Positions 8,132 through 20,690 of a DNA stretch of 64,000 nt are shown piece after piece; position 1 is the first letter of the stretch, and each line of letters opens with the position of its first letter. The DNA comes from Deltaproteobacteria bacterium (GTDB lineage Bacteria > Myxococcota > UBA727 > VGSZ01): contig JACOUT010000003.1 in NCBI GenBank assembly GCA_016177705.1, positions 496,001 to 560,000 of the forward strand, given 5' to 3'. A program made the position numbers and the translations under genes. A model generated the notes under the pieces. The model was not told the DNA's origin. It saw only the letters and a program-made list of their open reading frames with translations, and did no database searches.

Positions 8132-9898
8132 TCAAGGAGCGCAGTTGCCGAAGAGCTGGAGGATCGGATCGGCGACGCAGGTGCCGCCGCCGCTCCGCAG
8201 ACAGCAGTCGACGCCCGGCACGCACGCGACGTTGCACTCCTCCTCGCACACCTGCGTGAAGTAGTCGCAGTGGTAGCCGGCGCGGCAGTCGGCCAGCGTC
8301 GAGCAGGCCTGTTTCCAGCCCACCACCGTCGACGACGCGGCGCAGTCGCGTTCGCCGTTGCAGACCTGGGCGCCGCACTCGGCGTCGGCGCGGCAGCCGG
8401 GCGCGCAGGTGTCGCTGGCGAGCAGGCCGCCCTCGTGGCAGGCCTCGCCGACGGGGCAGTCGGTGTCGCTGGTGCAGGTGGTGGCCGGCGTCTCGCACGA
8501 GAAGGCGGCGACCACGGTGCCGCTGTCGGTGGCGCTGACGCTGGTGCCGTTCCAGGAGACCCGCACGCCCGACCACAGCTCGTCGGGGTTGACGCTGCGC
8601 GTGTGCGTCGAGACCAGCGCGTCGTCGAGGAAGACGCGCAGCGTGGCGGTGGCGGCGCCGGTCGCCGTCGAGTAGTGGTCGACGCCGACGGTGTAGCTCT
8701 GTGCGCCCGCCGGCAGCGGCACGCGCGCCGTCTCGGGGTTGCTGTCGGCCGGGCCCTGGATGTCGAGCACCGGGTCGCCCGCGGAGGGGCCACCGCTGCC
8801 GTCCCAGTCGGGGCGGTCGGCGTCAGCCGCGGTGCACGTCGTGTAGAAGCAGGTGTCGGCGTCGCAGATGGTGCCGCTCCTCGAGACGTAGAGGTCGAGG
8901 TCCTTGCCGGCGGGCGTCCACGACAGCTCGACCGACAGCACCGGCCCCTCGGGCACGAGGCACTGGCCCGCCGTAGTGCAGGTGCCCGCGCAGTCGCCGC
9001 ACGAGGCGCCGCAGGCGGGGTCGGGCCCGCAGGTGCGCGTGCCGCACGAGGGCACGCAGCTCTCGTCGAGGCAGACGCCGCCCTCGCAGCGCTGATCGAC
9101 GTCGCAGTCGATGTTCACCAGCGCCGTGCCCTGCTGGTTGCACTGCGCCACCGTGTCGGCGTCGAGGCAGGTGGCGGCGAGCGGCGTGCACACCTGCGCC
9201 ACGCAGGCGGCGCTGCCGTCGGGGCCGCCACAGGTCTCCTCACAGGTGGTCTCGGCGTAGCCCTGGCCATCGGCATCACAGGTGAGCAGCGTGCTGCCGG
9301 CGCAGAAGGTGGCGCCCGCGCTGCACGTCTCGGGCAGGCAGCGACCGCCGTAGCAGCCGTCGGCGCCGCAGTCTTGCAGCTCGCCCCAGCGCAGGCCGTT
9401 TTGGTCGCAGCTCTGCGCCGAGTTGCCGACGCAACGCGCGCTCGAGGGCTCGCAGGTGCGCGGCAGGCAGAAGCCCATGGAGCAGGCGCAGCCGAGGCCC
9501 TGGTCCTCGCACGTCGTCGACTCGTCGCACGGGTCGACCGTCTGCGCGGTGCCGGTGTCGTCGCACAAGACGCGCGCGTTGCCCTGGCACACGGTGGTGT
9601 CGGGCTCGCACACGGAGGCGCGGCAGGCGCCCTCGAGGCAGAGCTGGTCGTCGCGACAGGGCGCCTCGATCTGCTCCTCGCCGTCGTCGCTGCACACCCA
9701 GGCGGTGCGTTCGTCGAGGCAGCCGATCTCCGCGGGCTCACACGCGTCGCCGCCCGGACGGCGGTGCTCGTCTTCCTCCTCGGGCTCCTCCTCGACGGGG
9801 CACGCCACCACGAAGGCGACCGACGCCAGCGCGATCGCCACCAGCACGGTCCCCATCTGGGGTCTGGAGAACCACGCGGATGGCACGGCGGTACGCAT
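8132..9898 (-). CDS. Cys-rich repeat lipoprotein
   Basis: A 588-residue protein read leftward from the ATG at 9898; an alternative ATG at 9856 would also leave a signal peptide. The lipobox VVAC follows a hydrophobic run, then an acidic Glu-rich linker. Residues about 55-340 are six or seven tandem Cys-rich units of about 45 residues, each with a CxGN.A..C-like core. A beta-rich domain (ELSWTPAGKDLDLYV) follows, like the putative ligand-binding domains of secreted myxobacterial proteins. The C-terminal 130 residues are a further Cys-rich, Dickkopf-like region. It is probably a cell-surface protein held by disulfides. It converges on the lipid enzyme with a 4-bp gap. No enzymatic motif was found. 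Confidence 0.75.
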   Translation of the reverse strand: MRTAVPSAWFSRPQMGTVLVAIALASVAFVVACPVEEEPEEEDEHRRPGGDACEPAEIGCLDERTAWVCSDDGEEQIEAPCRDDQLCLEGACRASVCEPDTTVCQGNARVLCDDTGTAQTVDPCDESTTCEDQGLGCACSMGFCLPRTCEPSSARCVGNSAQSCDQNGLRWGELQDCGADGCYGGRCLPETCSAGATFCAGSTLLTCDADGQGYAETTCEETCGGPDGSAACVAQVCTPLAATCLDADTVAQCNQQGTALVNIDCDVDQRCEGGVCLDESCVPSCGTRTCGPDPACGASCGDCAGTCTTAGQCLVPEGPVLSVELSWTPAGKDLDLYVSRSGTICDADTCFYTTCTAADADRPDWDGSGGPSAGDPVLDIQGPADSNPETARVPLPAGAQSYTVGVDHYSTATGAATATLRVFLDDALVSTHTRSVNPDELWSGVRVSWNGTSVSATDSGTVVAAFSCETPATTCTSDTDCPVGEACHEGGLLASDTCAPGCRADAECGAQVCNGERDCAASSTVVGWKQACSTLADCRAGYHCDYFTQVCEEECNVACVPGVDCCLRSGGGTCVADPILQLFGNCAP

Positions 9899-9995
9899 CT
9901 CGACCTCGACGGCGGGGGAAAGCCGGACCGCGAAGGATGCCGCTCCCGCGCGGCCGCGCCGTTGATGGGCGTCACAGCCGTGGTATCTGCACACC

Positions 9996-10889
9996 ATGCT
10001 CGCCGTGCTCGTCGCCGCCGTCCTCGTCGCCGAAGCACCTGCTCCGACGACGCCCGGGCGCGCCGAGGCGCCGACGCCAGCCCCGACGGCGGCGCAGCGC
10101 ACCAAGCTGCTGGTGCTCGACCTGCAGGGCGCCGAGCTCGAGGCCGCGCAGCGCGAGACGCTGACCGGCGCCATCACGGCGCGCGCTGCGCGCTTCGCCT
10201 CGCTCGACGTGCTCTCGAGCCAGGATCTGCGCCAGCTCGCCGACCTGCGCTCCGACCAGGCGGCCGCCGGCTGTGAAGACGCCTCGTCGTCGTGCATGGC
10301 GGAGCTGGCCAACGCGCTCGGCGCCGAGCTGGTGCTGGCCACGCGCGCCGGCAAGCTCGACGCCGTCACCGTGATCACGCTGCAGGTGTTCGATGTGAAG
10401 AAGGGCGCTGCCGTGGGGCGCGCCAGCGTGCAGGGGTGGTCGCTGCCGGAGGTGACCGACAAGCTCGGCCTCGCCCTCGATGAGCTGTTGGTGCGCGCCA
10501 CCGGCCAGCAGCCAAACGACGCGGCCGCGCCGAGCCTGCCGGCGGGCCCGCGCCCCGACGCCGGCCCCTCGCCCGTCGCCACCGGCCTCATGCTCGGCGG
10601 CGCCGTCGCGGTCGCGATCGGCGTGGTGGTTGGTGCGCTCGGCGCCACGCCGGCGCTCCTTTACGACGGCAAGAAGCAGGAGCTGGTGGTGAAGACCGCC
10701 GAATTCCAGGGGAGCCAAGCAGAGCTCGACCAGGCGACGCGGCTGCACCGCGAGGCCAACGACCTCAAGCAGCTCTACAACGGCGTCGGTCGCTTCGGCG
10801 TCATCGCGGGCTTGCTGTTGGTGCCGCTCGGCGCGGGCGCGCTCGCGCTCTCGTTCGCGTGGCCGACCGTTACCGAGGCGGCGCCATGA
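9996..10889 (+). CDS. Exported membrane protein, CsgG/TolB-N-like sensor type
   Basis: A 297-residue protein with a short signal peptide, then a Pro/Ala linker. A domain at residues 35-170 begins KLLVLDLQGAELEA and includes LANALGAELVLATRAGKL and VQGWSLPEVTDKLGLALDELL. That pattern resembles the N-terminal TolB/CsgG-type domains common in deltaproteobacterial lipoproteins. Two hydrophobic segments follow (about 190-217 and 264-290), separated by a charged, probably coiled region. The downstream lipoprotein gene starts inside its stop codon (ATGA), so the two are translationally coupled. The function is unknown. Confidence 0.62.
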   Translation: MLAVLVAAVLVAEAPAPTTPGRAEAPTPAPTAAQRTKLLVLDLQGAELEAAQRETLTGAITARAARFASLDVLSSQDLRQLADLRSDQAAAGCEDASSSCMAELANALGAELVLATRAGKLDAVTVITLQVFDVKKGAAVGRASVQGWSLPEVTDKLGLALDELLVRATGQQPNDAAAPSLPAGPRPDAGPSPVATGLMLGGAVAVAIGVVVGALGATPALLYDGKKQELVVKTAEFQGSQAELDQATRLHREANDLKQLYNGVGRFGVIAGLLLVPLGAGALALSFAWPTVTEAAP

Positions 10890-11661
10890 GCGCGCGACAC
10901 GCCATACGCGCGCACGGCGCGGTCGGTGTCGTGCTGCTGCTGGCGACCCAGGGTGGTTGCCCCATCGGCGACGACGACCTGCTGCCATCCATGGGCGCGC
11001 CGTGCAGCACGCACGAAGCCTTGTGCGGCATGGAGCACGTGTGCCGGCCGCCCGGGCCGCCGCCCGACGGCGTGTGCGCGCCGGTGATGAGCTACGGCTC
11101 CTGCGACGACGTCGACGGCAAGCCGAGCCACCCGCCCGGCCGCCTCGGCGACAGCAAGCAGGCCGACGAGGTGAAGATCGAGAGCGCCGCCGACCTCGAG
11201 CAGCTGCGCGAGGTGCGCCTGCTCGACGGCACGCTCGAGGTCTTCGAGCAGGGCCCGGGCGACGCCGACGTGGGCGATCTGTGCCCGCTGCGCACCTTGC
11301 AGCTCGTGACCGACGGCGCCGCCATCGGCGACTCCGACCTGACCGATCTCGACGGCCTGCAGTCGCTCACCTCGGTGGCGGGCGGCCTGGCCGTCTTCAA
11401 CAACCGCCAGCTCACCTCGCTGTCCGGGCTCGACAACCTGGTGGAGGTGGGCCCGCGCACCGTCGAGAGCTTCGCCGCCTTCCACGTCATCATCGCCGGC
11501 AACCCGCAGCTCCCCGAGAGCGACATCACTGCCTTCGAGCAGCGCTTGCAGGGCCAAAACGGTAACGCGCTGCGCATCGTCTCCTGCTCGAACGCCGCCA
11601 ACCCGTGCGCGGGCGAGGAGGCCGAGCTGCTCGCCTTCCTCACCGCCAACGGGGTGCAGCG

Positions 11662-11665
<4 letters not shown>
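10886..11665 (+). CDS. Exported leucine-rich/receptor-L-like protein
   Basis: A 259-residue protein with an N-terminal hydrophobic stretch ending in ATQGGC, a weak lipobox, so lipid anchoring is possible. A Cys-rich segment follows (CSTHEALC, VCRPPG, VCAPV). Residues about 90-230 contain spaced Leu repeats of the kind DLDGLQSLTSVAGGLAVFNN and LTSLSGLDNL, like the receptor L-domain found in secreted myxobacterial proteins. It starts at the ATG overlapping the previous stop and ends in a GTGA overlap with gatB. An exported surface protein directly coupled to a tRNA amidotransferase gene is odd; shared expression is the only clear link. Confidence 0.65.
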
Positions 11666-13122
<1,457 letters not shown>

Positions 13123-13131
13123 AGTGCAGCC

Positions 13132-13314
13132 ATGCGCAGCGGCATCATCAACCTCGTGCTCGGCGTCATCGGCGTGGTGCTCGGGCTCAACCTGATCCCG
13201 GGCGTGCCGCGCATGACCCTGATCGGCACCGGCTCGAGCGAGCTGCTCGCCGTCTTCGGCGGCGTGATCGCAGCCATCGGTATCTATCAGATCTGGCGCG
13301 ATCGTCGTCGCTAG
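13132..13314 (+). CDS. Small two-helix membrane protein
   Basis: A 60-residue protein with two predicted transmembrane segments: residues 5-25 (IINLVLGVIGVVLGLNLIPG) and 37-53 (LLAVFGGVIAAIGIYQI). A short GTGSSE loop lies between them and the protein ends in basic residues (WRDRRR). It is 9 bp after gatB and probably co-transcribed. No family was recognised. Confidence 0.6.
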   Translation: MRSGIINLVLGVIGVVLGLNLIPGVPRMTLIGTGSSELLAVFGGVIAAIGIYQIWRDRRR

Positions 13315-13330
13315 CCGCGCGCGTCGACGC

Positions 13331-15322
13331 TCAGGACGGCGGCGTGGTCAGCTCGAGCCGCGGGCGCTCGTGCCACGACTGCAAGCCAGGCCAGCAGAGC
13401 GCACCGCCGTCGACGGCGAACCAGACCCCGGCGGCGGCCGCAACGAGCAACACCGCACGCACCGCGTTCCTCGGCGTGGCGCGGCGCAGCGCCATCGCCG
13501 GCAGCGAGAAGGCGAGCGCCAGCAGACCAAGGCCCGAGATGAGCACCGGCAACAACAAGGCGATCTGGGCGCGCGTGGTCGGCGGCAGCGACGCGCGCGC
13601 CCACACGCCCGAGCTCTTCAACAGGCGCTCCAACACGTCGGGCGGGTACGGCTTGGGGGCCGCGTCGCCGGGGAAACGCAGCGTCGGCGCCACCATGCTC
13701 ACGCGCCGCGCGCTGGCAGGATCGGGCGCGTGCTGCGCCAGCGCTACTAGCACCTCGTGCCCCTGCGGTGCTTGGTAGGCATAGACGTCGACAGGCGCCA
13801 TGGTCGGCGCGGCGAACGCGAAGCCGATGCCCATGGCCAGCGCCAAGATGCCGAAGGTGAGGCCGGCGACCGCCAGCCACGACGTGCCGCGGTCGAGCAG
13901 CGGCATGGTCGCGGTCGACTGCTGCGCCACGCGCGAGAAGCCGCTCGAGCCGTCCACCGAGGTGCCCGCCGGCACGCGCCGCCCGCTGCTCGACTCTTCG
14001 AGCGGCGCGTTGAGCGGCCGCAGGCCCTGGAGCACCACCTCGGGCGGCAACACCGCTGTGGGTGAGAGGTCGAGCATGTCGCTGGCTGGATGAGGCTGGG
14101 AGGGCTCGGCCGGGTCGGCGAGCAAGCCCCCGGCAGCGCCGCCTCGCCCCACCGACACCGGCTTGGTCGTCAGCTCCTCGGAGAGCGTGGAGCCGACGCC
14201 GCCGGCGCGTTGCGCCGCTTCGTCGTCGGTGCGCAGGCGGTCCACGGCCTGCAGCATGGCTTGGGCGCCGATCACCAGCGTCGGCGCCTCGGCCTCGCTC
14301 GGGCCCGCCTGCGCCGACCCTTCGACGAGCCCGATCGGCACCGGCACGCGCCGCTGCATGCGCGCGGCGTGGGCCGCCTCCTTCCGGCCGGCGCCGGCCT
14401 CCTCGGGGAAGCGCCCGGAGAGCCAACCGCCCAGATCGACGCGCGGCAGCCTCGTGGCTTCCGGCAAGCGATCGATCAAGCCGACCAGGTCGGCGCCGGT
14501 GGCCACCCGCTTGTCGAGGTCGCGCTCGAGCAGGTGCATGCACAGCTCGACGACGTGGCGCGGCAGGTCGGGCCGCAGCGTGGTCGGCAGCGGCACCGGC
14601 CGCTCAGAGATGGCGGCCAGCGTCTGCGAAGGCGACGGCGACGCGAACAGCCGCTCGGCGCACAAGGTCTCCCAGAAGAGCACGCCGAGCGACCACAGGT
14701 CGGCGGCCGGCGTCAGCGTCTCACCGAGCGCGTGCTCGGGCGACATGTAGCCGAGCTTGCCCTTGAGGATGCCCGTCGACGTGCGGATCTCGCTGTCGTC
14801 GGCCTTGGCCACGCCGAAGTCGATGACTTTGACGCGCCCGTCGAAGGTGACGAACAGGTTCGCGGGGCTGACGTCGCGGTGGATGAGCCCGAGCGGTCGC
14901 CCGCGATCTTGCAGCGTGTGCGCGAAGTGCAGGCCACAAGCGGCCGCGCGCATCAGCGCCAGCGAGACGTCGACGGGGACGAACTCCTTGCGCTTCTTGG
15001 CCTGCCCGAGCACCTGCGACATGGCGCGGCCCGACAGGAACTCCATCACGATCAGCGGGTCGCCGTCATGCTCGTCGACGAAGAAGGTCTCGACCAGGTT
15101 CTCATGCAGCAGCCGCAGCGAGACGCGGCCCTCCTCGCGCAGCAGGTCTGCTTGGTGCGCGCGGTTCGGATGATCGGGCAGGACACGCTTGACGACGACC
15201 AGGCCGGCGGTGAGGCGCAGCGCGGTGTCGCCGGCGAACTCGACCAGTAGCACCTCACCCATGCCGCCCTGCGCGAGGCGCCGGACCACTGTGAAGCGGC
15301 CGCCGGCGAGCTGATCGGTCAT
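13331..15322 (-). CDS. Membrane Ser/Thr protein kinase
   Basis: A 663-residue kinase. The glycine loop AQGGMGEV is at 17-24, the ATP-binding Lys is Lys45 (VVVKR), the catalytic HRDVSPAN is at 148-155 (Asp150) and DFG is at 168-170. The APE equivalent is MSPEHA. A low-complexity linker of about 200 residues leads to a hydrophobic segment near 470 (SWLAVAGLTFGILALAMGIGF). A domain of about 80 residues follows, then two more hydrophobic segments at the C-terminus. It therefore has a cytoplasmic kinase and a probably extracytoplasmic sensing loop. The start overlaps the stop of the metalloprotease gene (ATGA), so the two are translationally coupled. Confidence 0.92.
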   Translation of the reverse strand: MTDQLAGGRFTVVRRLAQGGMGEVLLVEFAGDTALRLTAGLVVVKRVLPDHPNRAHQADLLREEGRVSLRLLHENLVETFFVDEHDGDPLIVMEFLSGRAMSQVLGQAKKRKEFVPVDVSLALMRAAACGLHFAHTLQDRGRPLGLIHRDVSPANLFVTFDGRVKVIDFGVAKADDSEIRTSTGILKGKLGYMSPEHALGETLTPAADLWSLGVLFWETLCAERLFASPSPSQTLAAISERPVPLPTTLRPDLPRHVVELCMHLLERDLDKRVATGADLVGLIDRLPEATRLPRVDLGGWLSGRFPEEAGAGRKEAAHAARMQRRVPVPIGLVEGSAQAGPSEAEAPTLVIGAQAMLQAVDRLRTDDEAAQRAGGVGSTLSEELTTKPVSVGRGGAAGGLLADPAEPSQPHPASDMLDLSPTAVLPPEVVLQGLRPLNAPLEESSSGRRVPAGTSVDGSSGFSRVAQQSTATMPLLDRGTSWLAVAGLTFGILALAMGIGFAFAAPTMAPVDVYAYQAPQGHEVLVALAQHAPDPASARRVSMVAPTLRFPGDAAPKPYPPDVLERLLKSSGVWARASLPPTTRAQIALLLPVLISGLGLLALAFSLPAMALRRATPRNAVRAVLLVAAAAGVWFAVDGGALCWPGLQSWHERPRLELTTPPS

Positions 15323-16557
15323 CGCCGCCGCCGTCGCGCCATCCATCCGACGATCGCGACCGCGAGCGCGCCGTACGTGGCGCTCGATCGCGACGACGTG
15401 GTCGAGGCGCAGCCGCAGGTGTCGGGCGGCAGCGGACAGGCCTCGTGGCTGGTGCCACCAAGGCAGAAGCCGTCGTAGCAGGTGCGGCCTTCGGTGCAGT
15501 CGCCGTCGCCTTGGCACGACTCCTGGCAGATCGAACGCGTCAGGTCGAACAGCAACGCGCAGGTGCCGCTCGTGCACTCGCCGTCGCGCAGGCAGACCGC
15601 GCCGGGCGGCTTGGCGTCGTCGGCGCTCTTGACGCACACGCCCTCGGCGCGGTCGTCGCCCTCCGGCATGCCGAGCACGCAGGCGAAGCCCGCGCCGCAA
15701 TCGCTGTTGTCCGAGGCGCAGGTGTCGCCGCACACGCTGCGGCCGCCGCCGGCCGCCTGCACGCACACCAGCCCCGCGACGCACTCGTCGTCGCAGGTGC
15801 ACGCCTCGCCTTTGCGGAACGGGCCCTCGCAACCGCTGCCCTGGCCGTCGTCGGGGTAGAGCGCCTTCACGCCCTCTTCGTCGTCGGGCAGTGGCGTCCG
15901 GCCGATGGCGCCGTCCCATGCAGGAGTCATGATGGAGCGCTCCGGCCCGTTGCAGTTCTCTTCGGCGCCGCCCACCTTGTCGCAGGGGTGATCGAGGCCG
16001 AGGAAGTGCCCGATCTCGTGCACGGCGATGCTGCCGACGTCGACCGCGCTCGGCCCGTCGTCGGTCGACCAGGCGGAATCGAAGCCGTTGAACACGATGT
16101 CCGCCTGGCTGCGTGTCCCTTGACCGGCGTCGCCCATGGTGACGCCGAGCGTAGCCGGCCCGAGGCCGAAGTCGCCGGTCTCGTCCCAAAACAGCGAGTT
16201 GATGCCGTCGTCCTCCATGGCAACCACGCCCGGCGTCTCGCTCTCCTCGAAGCGCAGCGTGGTGCCGGGCACGCAGGCCCAGGCACGGAAGGCGCTGCGC
16301 AGCGCCTCCAGGTCGCTGTCATCGTCGATGTCGTCGCTGCCGGCTGGCTCGAGCGAGAACGGCACCGGGCCGGACTCGATGTCGAAGGCGCCGCCGTCGA
16401 TCACCAGGTAGGCGCCGTCATAGGCGCGCGCGGCGGGCGCCGTGGCGGCGACGAACCACGCCGCCAGCAGCGCCGCACCGGAGGGTGGCAAGGACGGAGA
16501 GCGGCGCCGGCTCACCGGTGGCCCGCCGAGAGGTTCACCATGGGGGGAGCAAAGCAC
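15319..16557 (-). CDS. Secreted matrixin-type zinc metalloprotease with MYXO-CTERM anchor
   Basis: A 412-residue protein. The signal peptide's hydrophobic core is about residues 27-40, ending APAARA. A catalytic HEIGHFLGLDH, the HExxHxxGxxH of metzincins, lies at 180-190, with the Met-turn SIMTP at 208-212. Three Cys-rich units with EGF/disintegrin-like spacing occupy 245-370. The C-terminus has CGC, a hydrophobic stretch and five Arg: the MYXO-CTERM sorting signal found only in Myxococcota. The protein should be exported, processed and surface-anchored. An in-frame GTG at 16515 gives a more typical signal peptide and may be the true start. Its stop overlaps the kinase start. Confidence 0.92.
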   Translation of the reverse strand: MLCSPHGEPLGGPPVSRRRSPSLPPSGAALLAAWFVAATAPAARAYDGAYLVIDGGAFDIESGPVPFSLEPAGSDDIDDDSDLEALRSAFRAWACVPGTTLRFEESETPGVVAMEDDGINSLFWDETGDFGLGPATLGVTMGDAGQGTRSQADIVFNGFDSAWSTDDGPSAVDVGSIAVHEIGHFLGLDHPCDKVGGAEENCNGPERSIMTPAWDGAIGRTPLPDDEEGVKALYPDDGQGSGCEGPFRKGEACTCDDECVAGLVCVQAAGGGRSVCGDTCASDNSDCGAGFACVLGMPEGDDRAEGVCVKSADDAKPPGAVCLRDGECTSGTCALLFDLTRSICQESCQGDGDCTEGRTCYDGFCLGGTSHEACPLPPDTCGCASTTSSRSSATYGALAVAIVGWMARRRRR

Positions 16558-16685
16558 ACCCGAGGGCCGCCGCGAAGGGTGGCAAGCCCGTCGTCTCGCC
16601 CGTCGCGTCGATGGGGACGCTCAGACGCTGGCCAGCTTTCGTGTATCCTCGCGCACGCCGCGTGAGCGGAGGTCGGAGCGCCGCC
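16558..16685 (+). promoter_or_regulatory. Divergent promoter region between the protease-kinase operon and the cNMP kinase
   Basis: A 128-bp intergenic gap. On the + strand GTGTATCCT (16642-16650) contains a -10-like TATCCT that would give a leader of about 35 nt. That leader ends in GGAGGTCGGAG before the ATG at 16686, a clear ribosome binding site. No equally clear reverse-strand promoter was found. Confidence 0.35.
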
Positions 16686-18998
<2,313 letters not shown>

Positions 18999-19007
18999 GG
19001 CTCGCCT

Positions 19008-20135
19008 GTGCTGTCGCGCCCCGCGTCGGTCGCCTTGGTGGCAGCGCTCCGCGGCGGGGCACCGGGCGCGGGCGTGAGCGAGCCGCTGCGCGCCCGCGCG
19101 GCTGATGGTGATGTCGCCGCGGCGTCAGCGTTGGCCGACGCCGTCGAGGCGGCGCGCGGCCACGGCGCTGCTAAAGCTGCGCTTGCGCGCGAGCAGGTGC
19201 GGGTGCCGCTCGCCGACGGCTCGTCGTTGTCCCTGGACGAGGCGGAGCGGCTGCTGGCCGCCCGGGAGCAGCACGGTCCCCATCGTGAGCTGCGCCGCGG
19301 TCTGGAACAAGCACACGATGAGTTTCGTTGGTTCGATGAATTCGGAACTGACGGCGCGACGCTGGGTGCCGCCGTTAACGCGTTCCTGGCAAGGTCGGAG
19401 GACCTGGCCGTCGGGGCGCTGGAGGCGCTGGAGGCGCTCGGCGGCGCCGCTGTCGACGACGCCCCGTCGCTGGCGTGGGCGCTCGACCTGCCGGCGCCCG
19501 GCTTCGAGCAATCGGTTGCTTTCGGGGTGCTCGACGCGGCCCGGAGCGCGGCGGGGGTCGCGCTCCCGTGCGTGCGCGTGCCGCGCGCGCTCACGGGCGT
19601 GGTGCTCGACCTCGAGCAGGTGAGGCTCGGGGTAGCGCGCGCCGGCCTGGGTGCAGATCGGTGGTGGCGCATGCTCGCCGGAGGGCTCGAGGTGTTGGCG
19701 GTGGGTCACGCCGGGGATGCGCGCTTGGCGGGCGCGTTTGCGCTGGGCGCTGCCGCTCCGGTGGTGCTGCGTCGTGCCGGGGTGGCGCGGCAAGGCGCGG
19801 AGCGCCTCTGCCGTATCGCGACGGCGCGCGCGCTGCTGTTGCTGCGGGGTCGCGCGGCCCTCGCCGTGCATGGTTGGCCGGATGCCCTCGAGGCGGTGAC
19901 CCGCCGATCGATCCGACCGACCGCGGCGCTGCGTGAGTTGGTGGCGGGTGCTCCGGTCGGAGGCACGGGCGCCGCGATCATGGCGCTCGTCGAGAGCGCG
20001 GCGCGCGCGATCACGTTGCGTGATGCCTGGGACGAAGCGTTCGTGCTCGACCCGCAGGCCTGGCAGGCAGGGTGCCCTGCCCCTGCGGGCCTTGCGGCGG
20101 ACGCCTGGCGGCGCTGGCTTGAACCCTGGCTTTAG
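19008..20135 (+). CDS. Uncharacterised protein, 375 aa
   Basis: Starts with GTG 10 bp after the cNMP kinase gene and probably lies in its operon. The sequence is rich in Ala, Leu and Arg and mostly helical, with no signal peptide, clear membrane segment or catalytic motif. The N-terminal half contains an acidic patch (HDEFRWFDEFGTDG); the second half has Gly/Ala-rich helices (LAGGLEVLAVGHAGDARLAG). I do not recognise a family. A role linked to the kinase is suggested only by position. Confidence 0.5.
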   Translation: MLSRPASVALVAALRGGAPGAGVSEPLRARAADGDVAAASALADAVEAARGHGAAKAALAREQVRVPLADGSSLSLDEAERLLAAREQHGPHRELRRGLEQAHDEFRWFDEFGTDGATLGAAVNAFLARSEDLAVGALEALEALGGAAVDDAPSLAWALDLPAPGFEQSVAFGVLDAARSAAGVALPCVRVPRALTGVVLDLEQVRLGVARAGLGADRWWRMLAGGLEVLAVGHAGDARLAGAFALGAAAPVVLRRAGVARQGAERLCRIATARALLLLRGRAALAVHGWPDALEAVTRRSIRPTAALRELVAGAPVGGTGAAIMALVESAARAITLRDAWDEAFVLDPQAWQAGCPAPAGLAADAWRRWLEPWL

Positions 20136-20144
20136 AGAGCCAGG
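20125..20144. terminator. Short hairpin between convergent genes
   Basis: CCTGGCT (20125-20131) and AGCCAGG (20138-20144) form a perfect 7-bp stem with a 6-nt loop (TTAGAG) spanning the stop codon of the 375-aa gene. It lies between convergent genes, where a bidirectional terminator is expected. No T-run follows, so intrinsic termination is uncertain. Confidence 0.35.
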
Positions 20145-20181
20145 CACCGTCCCGCTGGCCTGCCGGGGGCGTTCGGGATGG

Positions 20182-20625
20182 TCAAGCTTTCGCGGGGGGC
20201 GAGCTCTGGGGCTTGGCGTCGCCGCCCTTCAGGATCTCGGGGCGCTCTTTGCCGAGGTTCTCCATCTTGCAGTGACCTTCGAAGATGACGCCGGAGTGGA
20301 TCACGAGCTGGGGCGTTTCGATGTCTCCGTAGAGGCGCGCCGGCGCATGCAGCTCCACGGCCTTCTTGGCGCGCACGTTGCCGCGGACCAGGCCGTTCAG
20401 GATCAGCGAGCCGACGTTGAGGATGGCGGTGACCTCGGCGCTTTCGCCGACGACCAGCACGTCCTCGGTGACGATCTCGCCGGAGAACTTGCCGTCGATG
20501 CGCACGGCGCCCTGGAAGGTCAGGCGACCGTCGAAGGCAGCCTCGGGCCCCAGGATCGTGTGCGTTTGTCCAACGGCGATCGCCGCTGCCTGGGCAGCCA
20601 CATCCTCTTTGCGCATCAAGGCCAT
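20182..20625 (-). CDS. Bactofilin
   Basis: A 147-residue bactofilin, a cytoskeletal protein that polymerises through a right-handed beta-helix core without nucleotide. The core (residues about 20-120) shows the repeating strand pattern GRLTFQGAVRIDGKFSGEI, VLVVGESAEVTAILNV and LVRGNVRAKKAVELHAPARLYGDI. It is flanked by short unstructured ends, the last Pro/Lys-rich. A strong Shine-Dalgarno sequence (AGGAGGAG) precedes the ATG at 20625. It is the last gene after parA-parB. In Myxococcus, bactofilins organise the ParABS machinery, which fits this placement. Confidence 0.92.
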   Translation of the reverse strand: MALMRKEDVAAQAAAIAVGQTHTILGPEAAFDGRLTFQGAVRIDGKFSGEIVTEDVLVVGESAEVTAILNVGSLILNGLVRGNVRAKKAVELHAPARLYGDIETPQLVIHSGVIFEGHCKMENLGKERPEILKGGDAKPQSSPPAKA

Positions 20626-20690
20626 GACGACTCCTCCTACGAGACCGGCGTCCTTTGCACGAAACGACGCCGCGGAGCAAGCCCGATCAG

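Noticed and set aside
4261..8793. 1510-codon open frame opposite the four-domain lipid enzyme
   Set aside because: Arg/Ala/Gly/His-rich composition typical of the antisense frame of a GC-rich gene; the + strand has clear catalytic motifs.
9984..9989. TATCTG before the gene at 9996 and TACAAC before 45827 as leaderless promoters
   Set aside because: The last base does not fit TANNNT; counted only as near misses.
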